64,000 nucleotides of DNA from Alphaproteobacteria bacterium. Lineage in GTDB: Bacteria > Pseudomonadota > Alphaproteobacteria > UBA8366 > GCA-2717185. The DNA lies in NCBI GenBank assembly GCA_021774435.1, contig JAJFJB010000031.1, positions 1 through 64,000 on the forward strand. Reading direction: 5' to 3'. The notes under the pieces were generated by a model. That model was not told the DNA's origin, searched no databases, and was given only the letters and a program-made list of their open reading frames with translations. Positions 42,602-51,919 of this stretch are shown here, in pieces (within the stretch, counting starts at the first letter, position 1; each line of letters begins with the position of its first letter). A program made the translations under genes and the position numbers.

Positions 42602-42899
42602 TCGATTGGTATCGATTTTGGCAAGGACGTTTTTCATATCGTCGGAATTGACTGGGAAAGCCGGATAGTAATATGCCGCAAGATCAAGCGGCTCGCGTTG
42701 CCCGGTGAGTCCAAAAGCTCCCCCCCCCTGCCTGGTGGGCATGGAAGCCTGTCCGAGCGCTTATATTGTTAGCCGCTCGGCGCACTTGTCTATGAGCCCC
42801 GGATCATCTCGGCCGAATACAACGAGCCATTCATCAAGGCCGAGAAGAAAAATTACAACGATGCCGAGGTGATCGCCGAAGCGGTCCTTACCGTACTTT
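42602..42899 (+). pseudogene. Frameshifted N-terminal fragment of an IS110-family transposase
   Basis: Three frames must be joined. First, SIGIDFGKDVFHIVGID then WESRIVICRKIKR (42602 on), matching the DEDD-domain start of IS110 transposases. Then, after a run of nine C (42720-42728), LVGMEACPSA in another frame. Then RIISAEYNEPFIKAEKK followed by NYNDAEVIAEAV in a third frame, the (K)NDAADAEAI-type motif, ending in a TGA at 42899. The Tnp20 C-terminal domain is missing, so the element is dead. The 3' end overlaps the end of the convergent MDR gene. It explains most of the gap 42290-42887. Confidence 0.75.
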
Positions 42900-43811
42900 G
42901 AAGACCAGCTTGCCGCGCAGGTGACGCGCTTCGCTGATGCGGTGTGCGGCGACGGCGTTCGACAGCCGGTATTCGGTTATTTCGGGAACACGGACCGCGC
43001 CGGAGGTGACCAACTCGACGATTCGCTCCAGATGTGGGCGGTCGCGACCGACGGCAGGCCTTAACGAACGGACTCCCTCGCGCGGCGACTCCGGCGCCTT
43101 GCCGCCCGAAGCGATGAAGGCGGCGCGGCCGCCGGGTTTGATGACTTCGAAGGAGCGCACGGCGACGTCGCCACCGACCGTCTCGAACACCGCGTCACAG
43201 TCCGAAACGACATCAACGAAATCCTGTGTATTGTAGTCGATGATCTCATCGGCGCCGAGGCTACGCAGATAGTCATGGTTGGCCGCACTCGCCGTGGTAA
43301 TCACCTTCGCGCCGATATGTTTGGCGAGTTCGATGGCGAAACCGGCAACACCGCCGGCACCGCCCTGGATCAGGATGGTCTCGCCCCGTTTCAGTTCGAG
43401 CGTGTCCTCAACCGAAATAAGCGCTGTCAGACCGATCAGGGCCAGCGACGCGGCTTCCATATGTGACAGGCTGTCCGGTTTCGACGCCAGGATCGAGGCC
43501 TTGATGGCGATCTTTTCCGCATAGGCACCTTCCTGGCCGACATCGCAGACACCGAATACCGCGTCTCCTGCCTCGAATTCTTCGACGCCGTCGCCCACGG
43601 CGCGGACGACACCGGAAAAATCGCGCCCCAGCACATAGGGGAAGTCCGTGATCATGCCGCTTGCGCCGGACCGGACTTTCCAGTCCGCGCCATTGACGCT
43701 GGCCGCGTGGATATCGACCAGGGCCTCGCCCGCTCCCGCCACGGGATCAAGGATGTCACCGTATGTGAGTGCTTCCGGTCCACCATGGGCCTCGATATAG
43801 GCAGCTTTCAT
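42888..43811 (-). CDS. MDR-family NAD(P)-dependent quinone oxidoreductase-like protein
   Basis: 307 residues. GroES-like fold (AASVNGADWKVRSG, VLGRDFSGVVRAVG, GDAVFGVCD) and Rossmann loop ILIQGGAGGVAGFAIELAKH. No zinc-binding cysteine set. Ends with VAAHRISEARHLRGKLVFKV as in the quinone reductase/zeta-crystallin group. ATG 43811. It is encoded 48 bp downstream of the unrecognised gene at 43859 on the same strand. Confidence 0.88.
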   Translation of the reverse strand: MKAAYIEAHGGPEALTYGDILDPVAGAGEALVDIHAASVNGADWKVRSGASGMITDFPYVLGRDFSGVVRAVGDGVEEFEAGDAVFGVCDVGQEGAYAEKIAIKASILASKPDSLSHMEAASLALIGLTALISVEDTLELKRGETILIQGGAGGVAGFAIELAKHIGAKVITTASAANHDYLRSLGADEIIDYNTQDFVDVVSDCDAVFETVGGDVAVRSFEVIKPGGRAAFIASGGKAPESPREGVRSLRPAVGRDRPHLERIVELVTSGAVRVPEITEYRLSNAVAAHRISEARHLRGKLVFKVR

Positions 43812-43858
43812 TTTCTCATCCTTTGGTTTTTCCGGTTATGCCGTCGCGAATTCTAAAA

Positions 43859-44923
43859 TCAACTTAATGTCGATGGTTTGCGGGGACGAATGCGCCATTC
43901 GAAGCAATCATCGCCGTAATCCATGCGCTGCAGGACCTCAAGAACGAGGAAACGGTTATGAGCCATCAGCGCGCCTTGCCACAATCCATTCCAGCTATCG
44001 AAGGCGCTGTCCGGGATATTGGCGTGGCCGCGCATGACGCGCCAGCCATATTGCCGGACATGGGTGGCATCGTCCTTGCGTTCGACTTCGACGCGGTCGT
44101 CTTGCGCTGTTGCCATCGCCGCGAGATAGGTGCCGAACACGGCGGCATCATCGCCGGAAATGCCGAGTGTTTCGGCGGTTTTCTCGTAATATTGCATGCC
44201 GATAAGCAGTCCGGTGACATTCCCGAAATGGGTCGCTTCCGCCGGACCGAACAGGGCCGCCGACTCGCTGAGCAACGCGCGGGTGAAATTCATCGAGTAA
44301 TTCCGGTTGGCTTTCTGAAGCCGTTCCGGTGGCCAGACGCTCGCGTCGAAGGTCGGCGCGGCGTCGGGGTTGAAAGGCGGCGGTTGCTCGCCCGGCGAGA
44401 AGCGTAGCCGCTCTTCCGGTCCCAGATCGTGATCATATTCGTAGAAATAGCCGGCCAGGCCGTGCTGTCCGTCCATGGTCTGTGCTGTGCAAACGAAACC
44501 GAGTCGCGGATTTCCGAGCGACACACCATTGTGCCCATACCAGCCTCGCAGCAAGCCGCGCGACACTTCGCTGGGAATGGCGCAAATGGCGGTGCCGTCA
44601 TAGATCCAGCGCGGCGGAACAAAGCGGACCCAGGCCTTGCGGTCCGATTCATACATATATTGAACCTTCACGCCGGCGACGCTGTTCGACAGATAATGAT
44701 ACTGCGCCGCGGCGACAGCGTCAGGCAGGACGTCGAGTCCAAGTTTTTTGAGGCCGGGCAGAAACAGGTCTTCATGCTGGCGGCGAAAGACGCGGAACCA
44801 AAGATCTTCCGCGTGGCGCGTGCTGCCGCGCGTCACCGCGGTCATAATAAATCCCGTGACATAGGCATGGTAAAGCGTGGCAACGGCGTCGTAGCCGCGG
44901 GTGACATCATTTTCTTTGGTCAT
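43859..44923 (-). CDS. Protein of unknown function, divergent from soxB
   Basis: 354 residues; no family recognised. No signal peptide or membrane helix. The sequence is rich in aromatic residues ([35 protein letters not shown]), with histidines and acidic residues scattered ([20 protein letters not shown]). Codon use and base composition match the neighbours, and the frame is free of stops over 1 kb with an ATG at 44923, so it is a real gene. Divergent placement 66 bp from soxB suggests a link to sarcosine or methyl-amine metabolism, which is not proven. Confidence 0.75.
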   Translation of the reverse strand: MTKENDVTRGYDAVATLYHAYVTGFIMTAVTRGSTRHAEDLWFRVFRRQHEDLFLPGLKKLGLDVLPDAVAAAQYHYLSNSVAGVKVQYMYESDRKAWVRFVPPRWIYDGTAICAIPSEVSRGLLRGWYGHNGVSLGNPRLGFVCTAQTMDGQHGLAGYFYEYDHDLGPEERLRFSPGEQPPPFNPDAAPTFDASVWPPERLQKANRNYSMNFTRALLSESAALFGPAEATHFGNVTGLLIGMQYYEKTAETLGISGDDAAVFGTYLAAMATAQDDRVEVERKDDATHVRQYGWRVMRGHANIPDSAFDSWNGLWQGALMAHNRFLVLEVLQRMDYGDDCFEWRIRPRKPSTLS

Positions 44924-44951
44924 CGATTTCGCATTTCCTTGTTACGGGTCC

Positions 44952-44969
44952 AAGGATATAACGATCCTT
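44952..44969. promoter_or_regulatory. Inverted repeat in the divergent soxB promoter region
   Basis: Perfect AAGGAT and ATCCTT arms around ATAACG, 6 bp before the GGAGGT ribosome site of soxB and 28 bp from the divergent start. Could be an operator or a leader hairpin. Weak evidence because the arms are short. Confidence 0.35.
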
Positions 44970-44989
44970 CGTGTGGAGGTAAAAGCGCC

Positions 44990-46240
44990 TTGCAGAAATA
45001 TTCCATTTTTTCGCTCGCCCGGAACGCCCTGTCGCGCCATGAAAATTGGCGTGAGGCCTGGCGCAGCCCGGAACCCAAGCCGGAATATGACGTGGTTATC
45101 GTCGGCGGTGGCGGTCACGGCCTCGCTACGGCCTATTACCTTGCCAAGGAACACGGCCTCAAAAATATCGCCGTTGTCGAGAAAGGTTGGCTTGGCGGCG
45201 GCAATACCGGGCGCAACACGACGATCGTCCGCTCGAACTACCTCTGGGACGAAAGCGCGGGCCTCTATGAGCATTCCCTGAAGCTGTGGGAAGGCCTGTC
45301 TCAGACGCTTAATTTCAATGTCATGTTCAGCCAGCGCGGCGTATTGAACCTGGCGCACAATCTGCACGATCTGCGTGAGCTTTCGCGGCGGATTAACGCG
45401 AACCGGCTGAATGGCGTGGATTCCGAGATCCTGTCGACCGCCGAGGTCAAGGAATTCTGCCCGCTGATCGATTGTTCGCCCGATATCCGCTATCCAGTTC
45501 TAGGGGCCTCTTTACAAAGACGTGGTGGTGTTGCCCGGCACGATGCGGTGGCGTGGGGTTTCGCGCGGGCTGCGGATGCGCTTGGTGTCGATATCATCCA
45601 AAACTGTGAGGTGACGGGCATTCTCCGGAAGGAGGGACACGTCGAGGGCATCGAGACGACGCGGGGCGTGATCAAGGCCAAGAAGATCGGGATCGTGACG
45701 GCGGGGCATTCCAGCGTCCTGGCGGCGATGGCCGGTTTCCGGCTGCCGATCGAGAGCCACCCGTTGCAGGCGCTGGTCTCCGAGCCGGTAAAACCGATCC
45801 TGGACACGGTCGTCATGTCGAATGCCGTGCATGCCTATATCAGCCAATCGGACAAAGGCGAAATGGTCATCGGGGCGGGGATCGACAGTTACATTTCCTA
45901 CTCCCAGCGCGGCGGCTTCGATGTTGTTGAAGAAACGTTGCAGGCGGTCGTTGAACTGTTCCCGATGCTCAGCCGGCTCAGGATGCTGCGTCAGTGGGGT
46001 GGGATCGTCGATGTCTGTCCCGACGCAAGCCCGATTATCGGCAGGACGCCCGTTGAGGGCCTCTTCATAAATTGCGGCTGGGGTACGGGCGGTTTCAAGG
46101 CGACGCCCGGCTCCGGGAATGTCTTTGCGCATACCATTGCGAAGGGCGAGCCGCACCCGCTGAACGCGCCGTTCTCACTCGACCGGTTTTCGACGGGCGC
46201 GCTCGTCGATGAACATGGTGCCGCGGCCGTGGCACATTAG
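44990..46240 (+). CDS. soxB: Sarcosine oxidase beta subunit
   Basis: 416 residues, standard length. Part of the heterotetrameric enzyme that oxidises sarcosine to glycine and transfers the methyl group to tetrahydrofolate as methylene-THF. FAD dinucleotide fold [18 protein letters not shown] (about 35-52), [18 protein letters not shown], and the covalent FMN His of this subunit, likely H184 in [16 protein letters not shown] start at 44990 with GGAGGT 9 bases upstream; a longer frame starting at 44429 runs opposite the divergent gene and is rejected. First gene of soxBDAG. Confidence 0.94.
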   Translation: MQKYSIFSLARNALSRHENWREAWRSPEPKPEYDVVIVGGGGHGLATAYYLAKEHGLKNIAVVEKGWLGGGNTGRNTTIVRSNYLWDESAGLYEHSLKLWEGLSQTLNFNVMFSQRGVLNLAHNLHDLRELSRRINANRLNGVDSEILSTAEVKEFCPLIDCSPDIRYPVLGASLQRRGGVARHDAVAWGFARAADALGVDIIQNCEVTGILRKEGHVEGIETTRGVIKAKKIGIVTAGHSSVLAAMAGFRLPIESHPLQALVSEPVKPILDTVVMSNAVHAYISQSDKGEMVIGAGIDSYISYSQRGGFDVVEETLQAVVELFPMLSRLRMLRQWGGIVDVCPDASPIIGRTPVEGLFINCGWGTGGFKATPGSGNVFAHTIAKGEPHPLNAPFSLDRFSTGALVDEHGAAAVAH

Positions 46241-46255
46241 GGAAGGGAGATAACG

Positions 46256-46546
46256 ATGCTGCGTATTCCTTGTCCCTGGTGCGGCGAGCGGGACGTTCAC
46301 GAGTTCCATTGCGGCGGTGAGGCCCATATTGCCCGCCCGTCCGGCGCGGACACGATCGACGATGACGCGTGGGCGGATTACCTGTTTATGCGGCTAAATC
46401 CAAAAGGGCGGTATCATGAACGCTGGAGCCATGCGCATGGCTGCCGGCGTTGGTTTCATATCGTCCGGGATACCGATAGCGATCAGATATTGGCTGTTTA
46501 TCTAATGGATGAAGCGCCGCCCGACCTGCCGGGTCGTCAATCGTGA
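46256..46546 (+). CDS. soxD: Sarcosine oxidase delta subunit
   Basis: 96-residue zinc-binding subunit. LRIPCPWCGERDVHEFHCGG is characteristic; candidate zinc ligands are C6, C9, H59 and C63 (HAHGCRRWF), the arrangement known for corynebacterial SoxD. 15 bp after soxB and overlapping soxA by ATGA. Confidence 0.95.
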   Translation: MLRIPCPWCGERDVHEFHCGGEAHIARPSGADTIDDDAWADYLFMRLNPKGRYHERWSHAHGCRRWFHIVRDTDSDQILAVYLMDEAPPDLPGRQS

Positions 46547-49500
46547 AGCGGCAGCGCTTCCGGCTGCCCTCGGGAGGGCGGATCGATCGTGGTGCCGAGC
46601 GTAAGTTCAGCTTCAATGGCCGACGCTATTTTGGGTTTGAGGGCGATACGCTTGCGTCGGCGCTCCTCGCAAATGGTGTTCATTTCGTCGGCCGCAGTTT
46701 CAAGTATCACCGCCCGCGCGGCATTTTTGGTGGTGGAACGGAGGAGCCGAATGCCCTCGTGCAGCTCGGTAAAGGAGGCCGCACGGACCCGAACATGCGG
46801 GCGACCACCGTGGAACTGTTCGAAGGACTGCAGGCCAAAAGTCAGAATTGCTGGCCGGCCTTATGGTTTGATATCGCTAGCATAAACGACCGCCTGTCGG
46901 CACTTTTACCGGCAGGTTTCTATTACAAAACATTCATGGGGCCGGCACGGTTCTGGAGGTTCTACGAAAAATTCATCCGCAAAGCGGCCGGGCTGGGACG
47001 CGCGCCGGCAGAACGCGATCCGGACCGATACGAACAGCGATACGCGCATTGCGATGTCCTGGTTGTTGGCGCGGGGCCGGCGGGGCTTGCCGCCGCGCAT
47101 GCCGCCGGGACGACCGGTGCCCGCGTTATTATTGTCGACGAACAGCCCGAATTCGGCGGCGCGTTGTTGAGCGAGAATGGCCGTCACACGCAAATCGCGA
47201 AAGAAAATCCGGCTAGCTGGCTCAAGACGATGACGGTTGAACTCGCCGGTATGCCGGATGTGACGGTGCTGCCGCGCACGACGGCCTTCGGCAGTTATGC
47301 GCATAACTTCGTGGGATTGATCGAGCGAGTCGCCGATCATTTGCCGCCGGAAACGGCGGGAGGCAATGTTCGTCAACGGGTCTGGAAAGTGCGCGCCAAG
47401 GAAATTGTGCTCGCAACGGGCAGCCTGGAGCGCCCGCTGGTGTTCGCCGGGAATGACCGGCCCGGTATCATGCTTGCGGGTGCAGCGCGCGGGTTTGTCA
47501 ATCAATATGGGGTGAGTCCTGGCTCCCAGGCAGTCGTTTTCACCAATAATGATAGCGCCTACGCCGCCGCATTGGACCTGAATGAAGCAGGAATCGCGGT
47601 CGAGGCGGTTATCGATCTGCGTACCGAAGTGGAAGGCGAATTGCCGCGTCGCGCGCGGGAGGCGGGCATCCCCGTTCTGCAAGGCTATACGGTTGTCGCA
47701 ACGTCCGGACGGCATCGGGTAAAAAACGTCACCGTCATGCGCATGAACGATGCCGGTAACGGGGTTTCGGGTTCTGCCCGCACGCTGGCATGTGACTGTG
47801 TGGCGATGTCGGGGGGATGGAACCCCGCGGTGCATTTGTTCTCGCAGGCGCGAGGCAAACTGAATTTCGAGCCCGAGCGGGGGATTTTCCTGCCGGGCGA
47901 TCCAATTCGGGCGACGCGCTCGGTCGGGGCCTGCAATGGGGCCTTCGCTCTTGCTTCATGCCTCAGTGAAGGCGCAGAAGCCGGTCTGGCCGCGGCGCGC
48001 GCGGCGGGGTTTGAAGGTGCTTCGATGCCGGTACCGGCGGTGTCCGAAACCAAGGGTACCCCGCAAGTGCCTTTTTGGCGGGCGCCGACCGACCGCAAAG
48101 GCGGGCGCATGTTTGTCGATTTCCAGAACGATGTGACGACAAAGGATCTGGATCTGGCGGTCCGTGAAGGCTACCGCTCGATCGAACATGTCAAACGCTA
48201 CTCGACGACCGGCATGGGCACGGATCAAGGCAAGACAAGTAATATCAACGCACTGGCGATCGTCGCGAACAAACTGGGCGCGGACATTCCGGCCGTTGGC
48301 GTCACAACCTTTCGCGCACCCTATACGCCGGTAACTTTCGGGGCGATTACCGGTCGTCACGTTGGCGCGCTATTCGATCCTGTGCGCCGCACGCCGATGC
48401 ACGAATGGCATATCGAGCACGGTGCGAAATTCGAAGATGTCGGGCAATGGAAGCGTGCCTGGTATTACCCGCGAGACGGCGAGACGATGCGTCAAGCCGT
48501 CGACCGTGAGGTCAAGGCGGCGCGGGAGGGCGTCGGCATCCTCGATTATTCGACGCTGGGCAAGATCGACATAAAAGGGCCGGATGCCGCGGAATTCCTG
48601 AATCGCGTTTATACCAATGGCTGGGTCAAACTCGGTGTCGGTAAATGCCGGTATGGGGTGATGCTGAAAGACGACGGTATGGTGATGGACGATGGGGTCA
48701 CCCTGCGGCTCGCCGACGATCATTTCCTGATGACGACGACGACCGGCAACGCCTCGAGCGTCTTGTCATGGCTGGAAGAATGGCTGCAGACGGAATGGCC
48801 GGATCTGCGCGTGTATTGCACGTCCGTCACGGAACAGTTCGCGACCATCAGTATCTGCGGCCCCAACGCCCGTGTGCTACTTGCGGACGCCGCACCGGAC
48901 ATGAATCTGGCGGGCGACGCGTTTCCGCACATGTCCATGCGGGAAGGAAGGGTCGCCGGAGTGGACGCCCGTGTGCTTCGGGTCAGTTTTACCGGCGAAA
49001 CCGGATTTGAAATCAATGTTTCCGCCCGGTACGGCCGCGCGGTTTGGGATGCCTTGATCGACGCGGGTAATCCGCATGGCATTACACCCTATGGCACGGA
49101 AGCGATGCATGTGTTGCGGGCTGAAAAAGGCTTCTTTATCGCGGGCCAGGAATCTGACGGTACAGTAACCCCGATCGATCTCGGCATGAAATGGATCGTC
49201 AATTGGACCAAAGGGGACTTTATCGGGCGCCGTTCGCTGAATCGCTCGGATACGGTGCGAGACGGCCGCAAACAGTTGGTCGGGTTGCTTACCGCCAATC
49301 CCGAAACCGTACTTGAGGAAGGGGCGCAAATCGTTGCGCATGTGTCCGATGCCCCGCCAATGGCGATGATTGGCCATGTGACGTCAAGTTACTACAGTCC
49401 GAATGTCGGACGGTCCATTGCGCTTGCGGTGATCCGCGGCGGGCAGAACCGGATGGGAGAGACCTTGTACGCGCCGATGCCGGACGGGCCGATTGAGGTA

Positions 49501-49554
49501 ACCGTGACAGGCCCTGTCTTCTTCGACCCTGAGGGGGAACGTCTTAATGGGTGA
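46543..49554 (+). CDS. soxA: Sarcosine oxidase alpha subunit
   Basis: 1003 residues, normal for the alpha subunit. N-terminal 2Fe-2S-like fold without the cluster cysteines (FSFNGRRYFGFEGDTLASAL), NAD/FAD-binding VVGAGPAGLAAAHAAG near residues 174-189, and a C-terminal GcvT-like folate domain from about residue 610 (MHEWHIEHGAKFEDVGQWKR; GILDYSTLGKIDIKGPDAAE), ending in the aminomethyltransferase barrel. The ATG overlaps the soxD stop and the 3' end overlaps soxG by 8 bp. Confidence 0.96.
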   Translation: MKRQRFRLPSGGRIDRGAERKFSFNGRRYFGFEGDTLASALLANGVHFVGRSFKYHRPRGIFGGGTEEPNALVQLGKGGRTDPNMRATTVELFEGLQAKSQNCWPALWFDIASINDRLSALLPAGFYYKTFMGPARFWRFYEKFIRKAAGLGRAPAERDPDRYEQRYAHCDVLVVGAGPAGLAAAHAAGTTGARVIIVDEQPEFGGALLSENGRHTQIAKENPASWLKTMTVELAGMPDVTVLPRTTAFGSYAHNFVGLIERVADHLPPETAGGNVRQRVWKVRAKEIVLATGSLERPLVFAGNDRPGIMLAGAARGFVNQYGVSPGSQAVVFTNNDSAYAAALDLNEAGIAVEAVIDLRTEVEGELPRRAREAGIPVLQGYTVVATSGRHRVKNVTVMRMNDAGNGVSGSARTLACDCVAMSGGWNPAVHLFSQARGKLNFEPERGIFLPGDPIRATRSVGACNGAFALASCLSEGAEAGLAAARAAGFEGASMPVPAVSETKGTPQVPFWRAPTDRKGGRMFVDFQNDVTTKDLDLAVREGYRSIEHVKRYSTTGMGTDQGKTSNINALAIVANKLGADIPAVGVTTFRAPYTPVTFGAITGRHVGALFDPVRRTPMHEWHIEHGAKFEDVGQWKRAWYYPRDGETMRQAVDREVKAAREGVGILDYSTLGKIDIKGPDAAEFLNRVYTNGWVKLGVGKCRYGVMLKDDGMVMDDGVTLRLADDHFLMTTTTGNASSVLSWLEEWLQTEWPDLRVYCTSVTEQFATISICGPNARVLLADAAPDMNLAGDAFPHMSMREGRVAGVDARVLRVSFTGETGFEINVSARYGRAVWDALIDAGNPHGITPYGTEAMHVLRAEKGFFIAGQESDGTVTPIDLGMKWIVNWTKGDFIGRRSLNRSDTVRDGRKQLVGLLTANPETVLEEGAQIVAHVSDAPPMAMIGHVTSSYYSPNVGRSIALAVIRGGQNRMGETLYAPMPDGPIEVTVTGPVFFDPEGERLNG

Positions 49555-50140
49555 TAGACCGGTATCCCGCAGCCCTCTCATGCATGTTGCCCCTGAAGGC
49601 CAAAGGTCAATCGATGGGGATAACGTTCGAATTGTGGAGCGGCCGGATATAGGCAAGGTCCTTTTACGGGGGGAGTCCAAGGAACCGGCATTCCTGGCCG
49701 CGGTTCGCGCGGCGCTTGAACTTGATTTGCCGCTCGCGCCGAATACGTCGAGCGAAACACCGCCCGTTTCCGCGCTGTGGCTCGCGCCGGATGAGTGGAT
49801 GCTGGTTTGCGCGCCCGGCAGTGAAACCGCTGTTGCGACCTCGCTGAAGGAAGCCTTGGTCCATCAGCATGCGAGCGTCGTGGATGTGAGCGATGCGCGA
49901 ACGGTGCTGCAGATCATCGGAACGGCTGCACGGGACACGCTTGCCAAGGGGTGTGCGTTGGACTTGCACCCACGCGCGTTCGCCTTTGGCGATGTTGCCC
50001 AGACGATGCTGGCGAAGGCGGCTGTAATTCTGCACCAGACCTCGGATGAAAATGACGAGGAAGGGCCAGTATTCGATATTTATGTCCCGCGATCCTTCTC
50101 GGACTATCTTTGGCGTTGGCTGACAGATTCCACCAATTAG
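49547..50140 (+). CDS. soxG: Sarcosine oxidase gamma subunit
   Basis: 197 residues. Recognised by position and by the GcvT-like pattern: LWLAPDEWMLV, VVDVSDARTVLQIIG, AARDTLAKGCALDLHP and the C-terminal VPRSFSDYLWRWL. Completes the SoxBDAG complex. It overlaps soxA by 8 bp, so all four subunits are translated as a set. No folate or glycine-cleavage genes follow in the window. Confidence 0.92.
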   Translation: MGDRPVSRSPLMHVAPEGQRSIDGDNVRIVERPDIGKVLLRGESKEPAFLAAVRAALELDLPLAPNTSSETPPVSALWLAPDEWMLVCAPGSETAVATSLKEALVHQHASVVDVSDARTVLQIIGTAARDTLAKGCALDLHPRAFAFGDVAQTMLAKAAVILHQTSDENDEEGPVFDIYVPRSFSDYLWRWLTDSTN

Positions 50141-50324
50141 AGAACCAACTATTCCCAGCCACTTCCATCGATAGCCGTTTCCGACTACGATTGCCGTTGA
50201 AAGAGCGCGCGGTTTCAGAGGCTTTTGTGGTCGTGCCTGATTTTCGAAACAGAATCTTTGACGTAATTTTCGGATTTGTTCTCAGATCCGGAGATCAGAA
50301 TATTCGCCTCACGGGGAGGGCATA

Positions 50325-50684
50325 ATGGCAAGTAGCATGTTCGAACGCTATGGCGGTTTCGCAAGCGTCAGCAAGATTGTCATGGCTTTCTATGACAAGG
50401 CGCTCGATTCCGATGTCATCGGGGATTTCTTTGAAGATATTGAAATGCCGAACCTAATCGACCATCAAACCAAGTTTATTGCGATGGCGATGGGGGGGCC
50501 GGCGAGCTACACAAACGAGATGTTGCGTCAAGTTCACGCCGATCTGGAAATCGATGTGGCTGCGTTCAACGAAGCCGTATCGCTTCTCGAGCAAACTCTG
50601 GAAGAATTTGAGCTGCAGGCGGAGGATATAGGTGTGATTATTGAGGATATCCGCAATCGCGCGCAATTTATCGTAAGTGCCTAA
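50325..50684 (+). CDS. Truncated hemoglobin, group I type
   Basis: 119-residue globin. FERYGGFASVSKIVMAFYDK with a B10-type Tyr23, LIDHQTKFIAMAMGGPASY, and the proximal His71 in LRQVHADLEI fit group I truncated hemoglobins (O2/NO binding or detoxification). ATG 50325. The stop overlaps the start region of the adenylate cyclase gene, so the two are coupled. Upstream gap 50141-50324 holds nothing recognisable. Confidence 0.9.
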   Translation: MASSMFERYGGFASVSKIVMAFYDKALDSDVIGDFFEDIEMPNLIDHQTKFIAMAMGGPASYTNEMLRQVHADLEIDVAAFNEAVSLLEQTLEEFELQAEDIGVIIEDIRNRAQFIVSA

Positions 50685-51807
50685 GACCGTGAACGAGCCA
50701 GACGAAAACAACGAAACGGGTAGTGCCGAGACGGCCGTGCCGGTGATGAAGCTGGATAAATTCAATCAGATGCTTCTTGAGTCGGTTGGGGTCGGACTTG
50801 CGATTATGGAATTGGAATCGCGCGAAGTACTTTTCGCCAATCGTCGGTTTATCGAATGGCTGCCTGGCACAACAAGTGTCGGCCGTCCCTTGGACGAGGC
50901 ATTTCCGGATATCGACTATAAGGTGCTTGAGGAAAAAGTAACCGAGGGGGAACTGTATACCTGCGAGGCGACGATTAAGGTGAAGCGGCGATCGGTTTCG
51001 CTGGCGCTGCAGTTCACAAAGCACACACACAACGACAAGCCGGTATTGATCCTCGAATGCCAAAATATTTCAAAGGTCAAGGAACTCGAATACATGATCG
51101 AATCCTATTCGACGATGGTCGAGAAACAGAACCGGACCTTGCAGCGTGAAAAGGAGCGGGTCGAGAAACTCCTTCTCAATATCATGCCGAAAACGGTTTA
51201 TGAGGAACTCAAGACATTTGGCGTGACGACGCCAACCAAATACGAGCATGCCTCTGTCTTGATGCTCGACTTTGTCGGCTTCACCGATATGGCGATTTCG
51301 CAGGACCCTGCCGGTGTCATCGCGGAGTTGAACGATATTTTCACCGCATTCGACCGCATCATGGAGCAATTCGGCTGCGAGCGGATCAAGACGGTGGGCG
51401 ACGCCTATATGGCGGTCTCTGGCATCCCGGAGGCGACGCCGGAGCACGCGCAGAACATCGCCAAAGTGGCTGTTCTAATTCTGAGGTACCTGGAACGTCG
51501 CAACGCGGCGCATACCAATCAGTGGAAATGCCGCATCGGGATCAATTCCGGTACGGTCATTGGGTCGATCGTCGGGGTGCAAAAATACGTCTACGACATC
51601 TTCGGTCCGGGCGTGAATTTGGCAGCGCGTCTGGAAGCTTTATCGGAGCCGATGGAAATTACGCTTTGCGAGGATATGCACGCGCTGATCGAGCATGATT
51701 TCCGTTTCGTCGACCGCGGCGAACACGCGGTTAAGGGCTTTGGCGAGAAGACGATTTATACATTGGACAGCGCCCATAGCATGGTGTCGATGTCCGCCGC
51801 GTTGTAA
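50677..51807 (+). CDS. Class III adenylate cyclase with PAS-like domain
   Basis: 376 residues counted from the GTG at 50677, which overlaps the globin stop; a GTG at 50689 is an alternative. N-terminal PAS-like domain (about 28-135: VGVGLAIMELESREVLFANR), a coiled-coil/transducer helix (about 136-180: TLQREKERVEKLLLNIMPKT) and the cyclase catalytic domain (190-370). Metal-binding D198 (LMLDFVGFTD) and D242 (KTVGDAY), base-specificity K238 and D307 (VYDIFG), and N314/R318 (VNLAARLE) are all present, so adenylate rather than guanylate cyclase activity is predicted. Coupling to a globin points to gas-dependent cAMP control. Confidence 0.9.
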   Translation: MPKTVNEPDENNETGSAETAVPVMKLDKFNQMLLESVGVGLAIMELESREVLFANRRFIEWLPGTTSVGRPLDEAFPDIDYKVLEEKVTEGELYTCEATIKVKRRSVSLALQFTKHTHNDKPVLILECQNISKVKELEYMIESYSTMVEKQNRTLQREKERVEKLLLNIMPKTVYEELKTFGVTTPTKYEHASVLMLDFVGFTDMAISQDPAGVIAELNDIFTAFDRIMEQFGCERIKTVGDAYMAVSGIPEATPEHAQNIAKVAVLILRYLERRNAAHTNQWKCRIGINSGTVIGSIVGVQKYVYDIFGPGVNLAARLEALSEPMEITLCEDMHALIEHDFRFVDRGEHAVKGFGEKTIYTLDSAHSMVSMSAAL

Positions 51808-51919
51808 CGCTGTGAACATGGTTTATTAATAGTAAGGTCGATCAGGTTCACGAATTTGTTGGACTGCTAATTGCGGTTCCAACGAACCGCCATCTGATCT
51901 TGGTGCAACGCCCATTATC

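Noticed and set aside
50110-50325. 71-residue open frame between soxG and the globin gene
   Set aside because: Overlaps the end of soxG in another frame with no motif or ribosome site.
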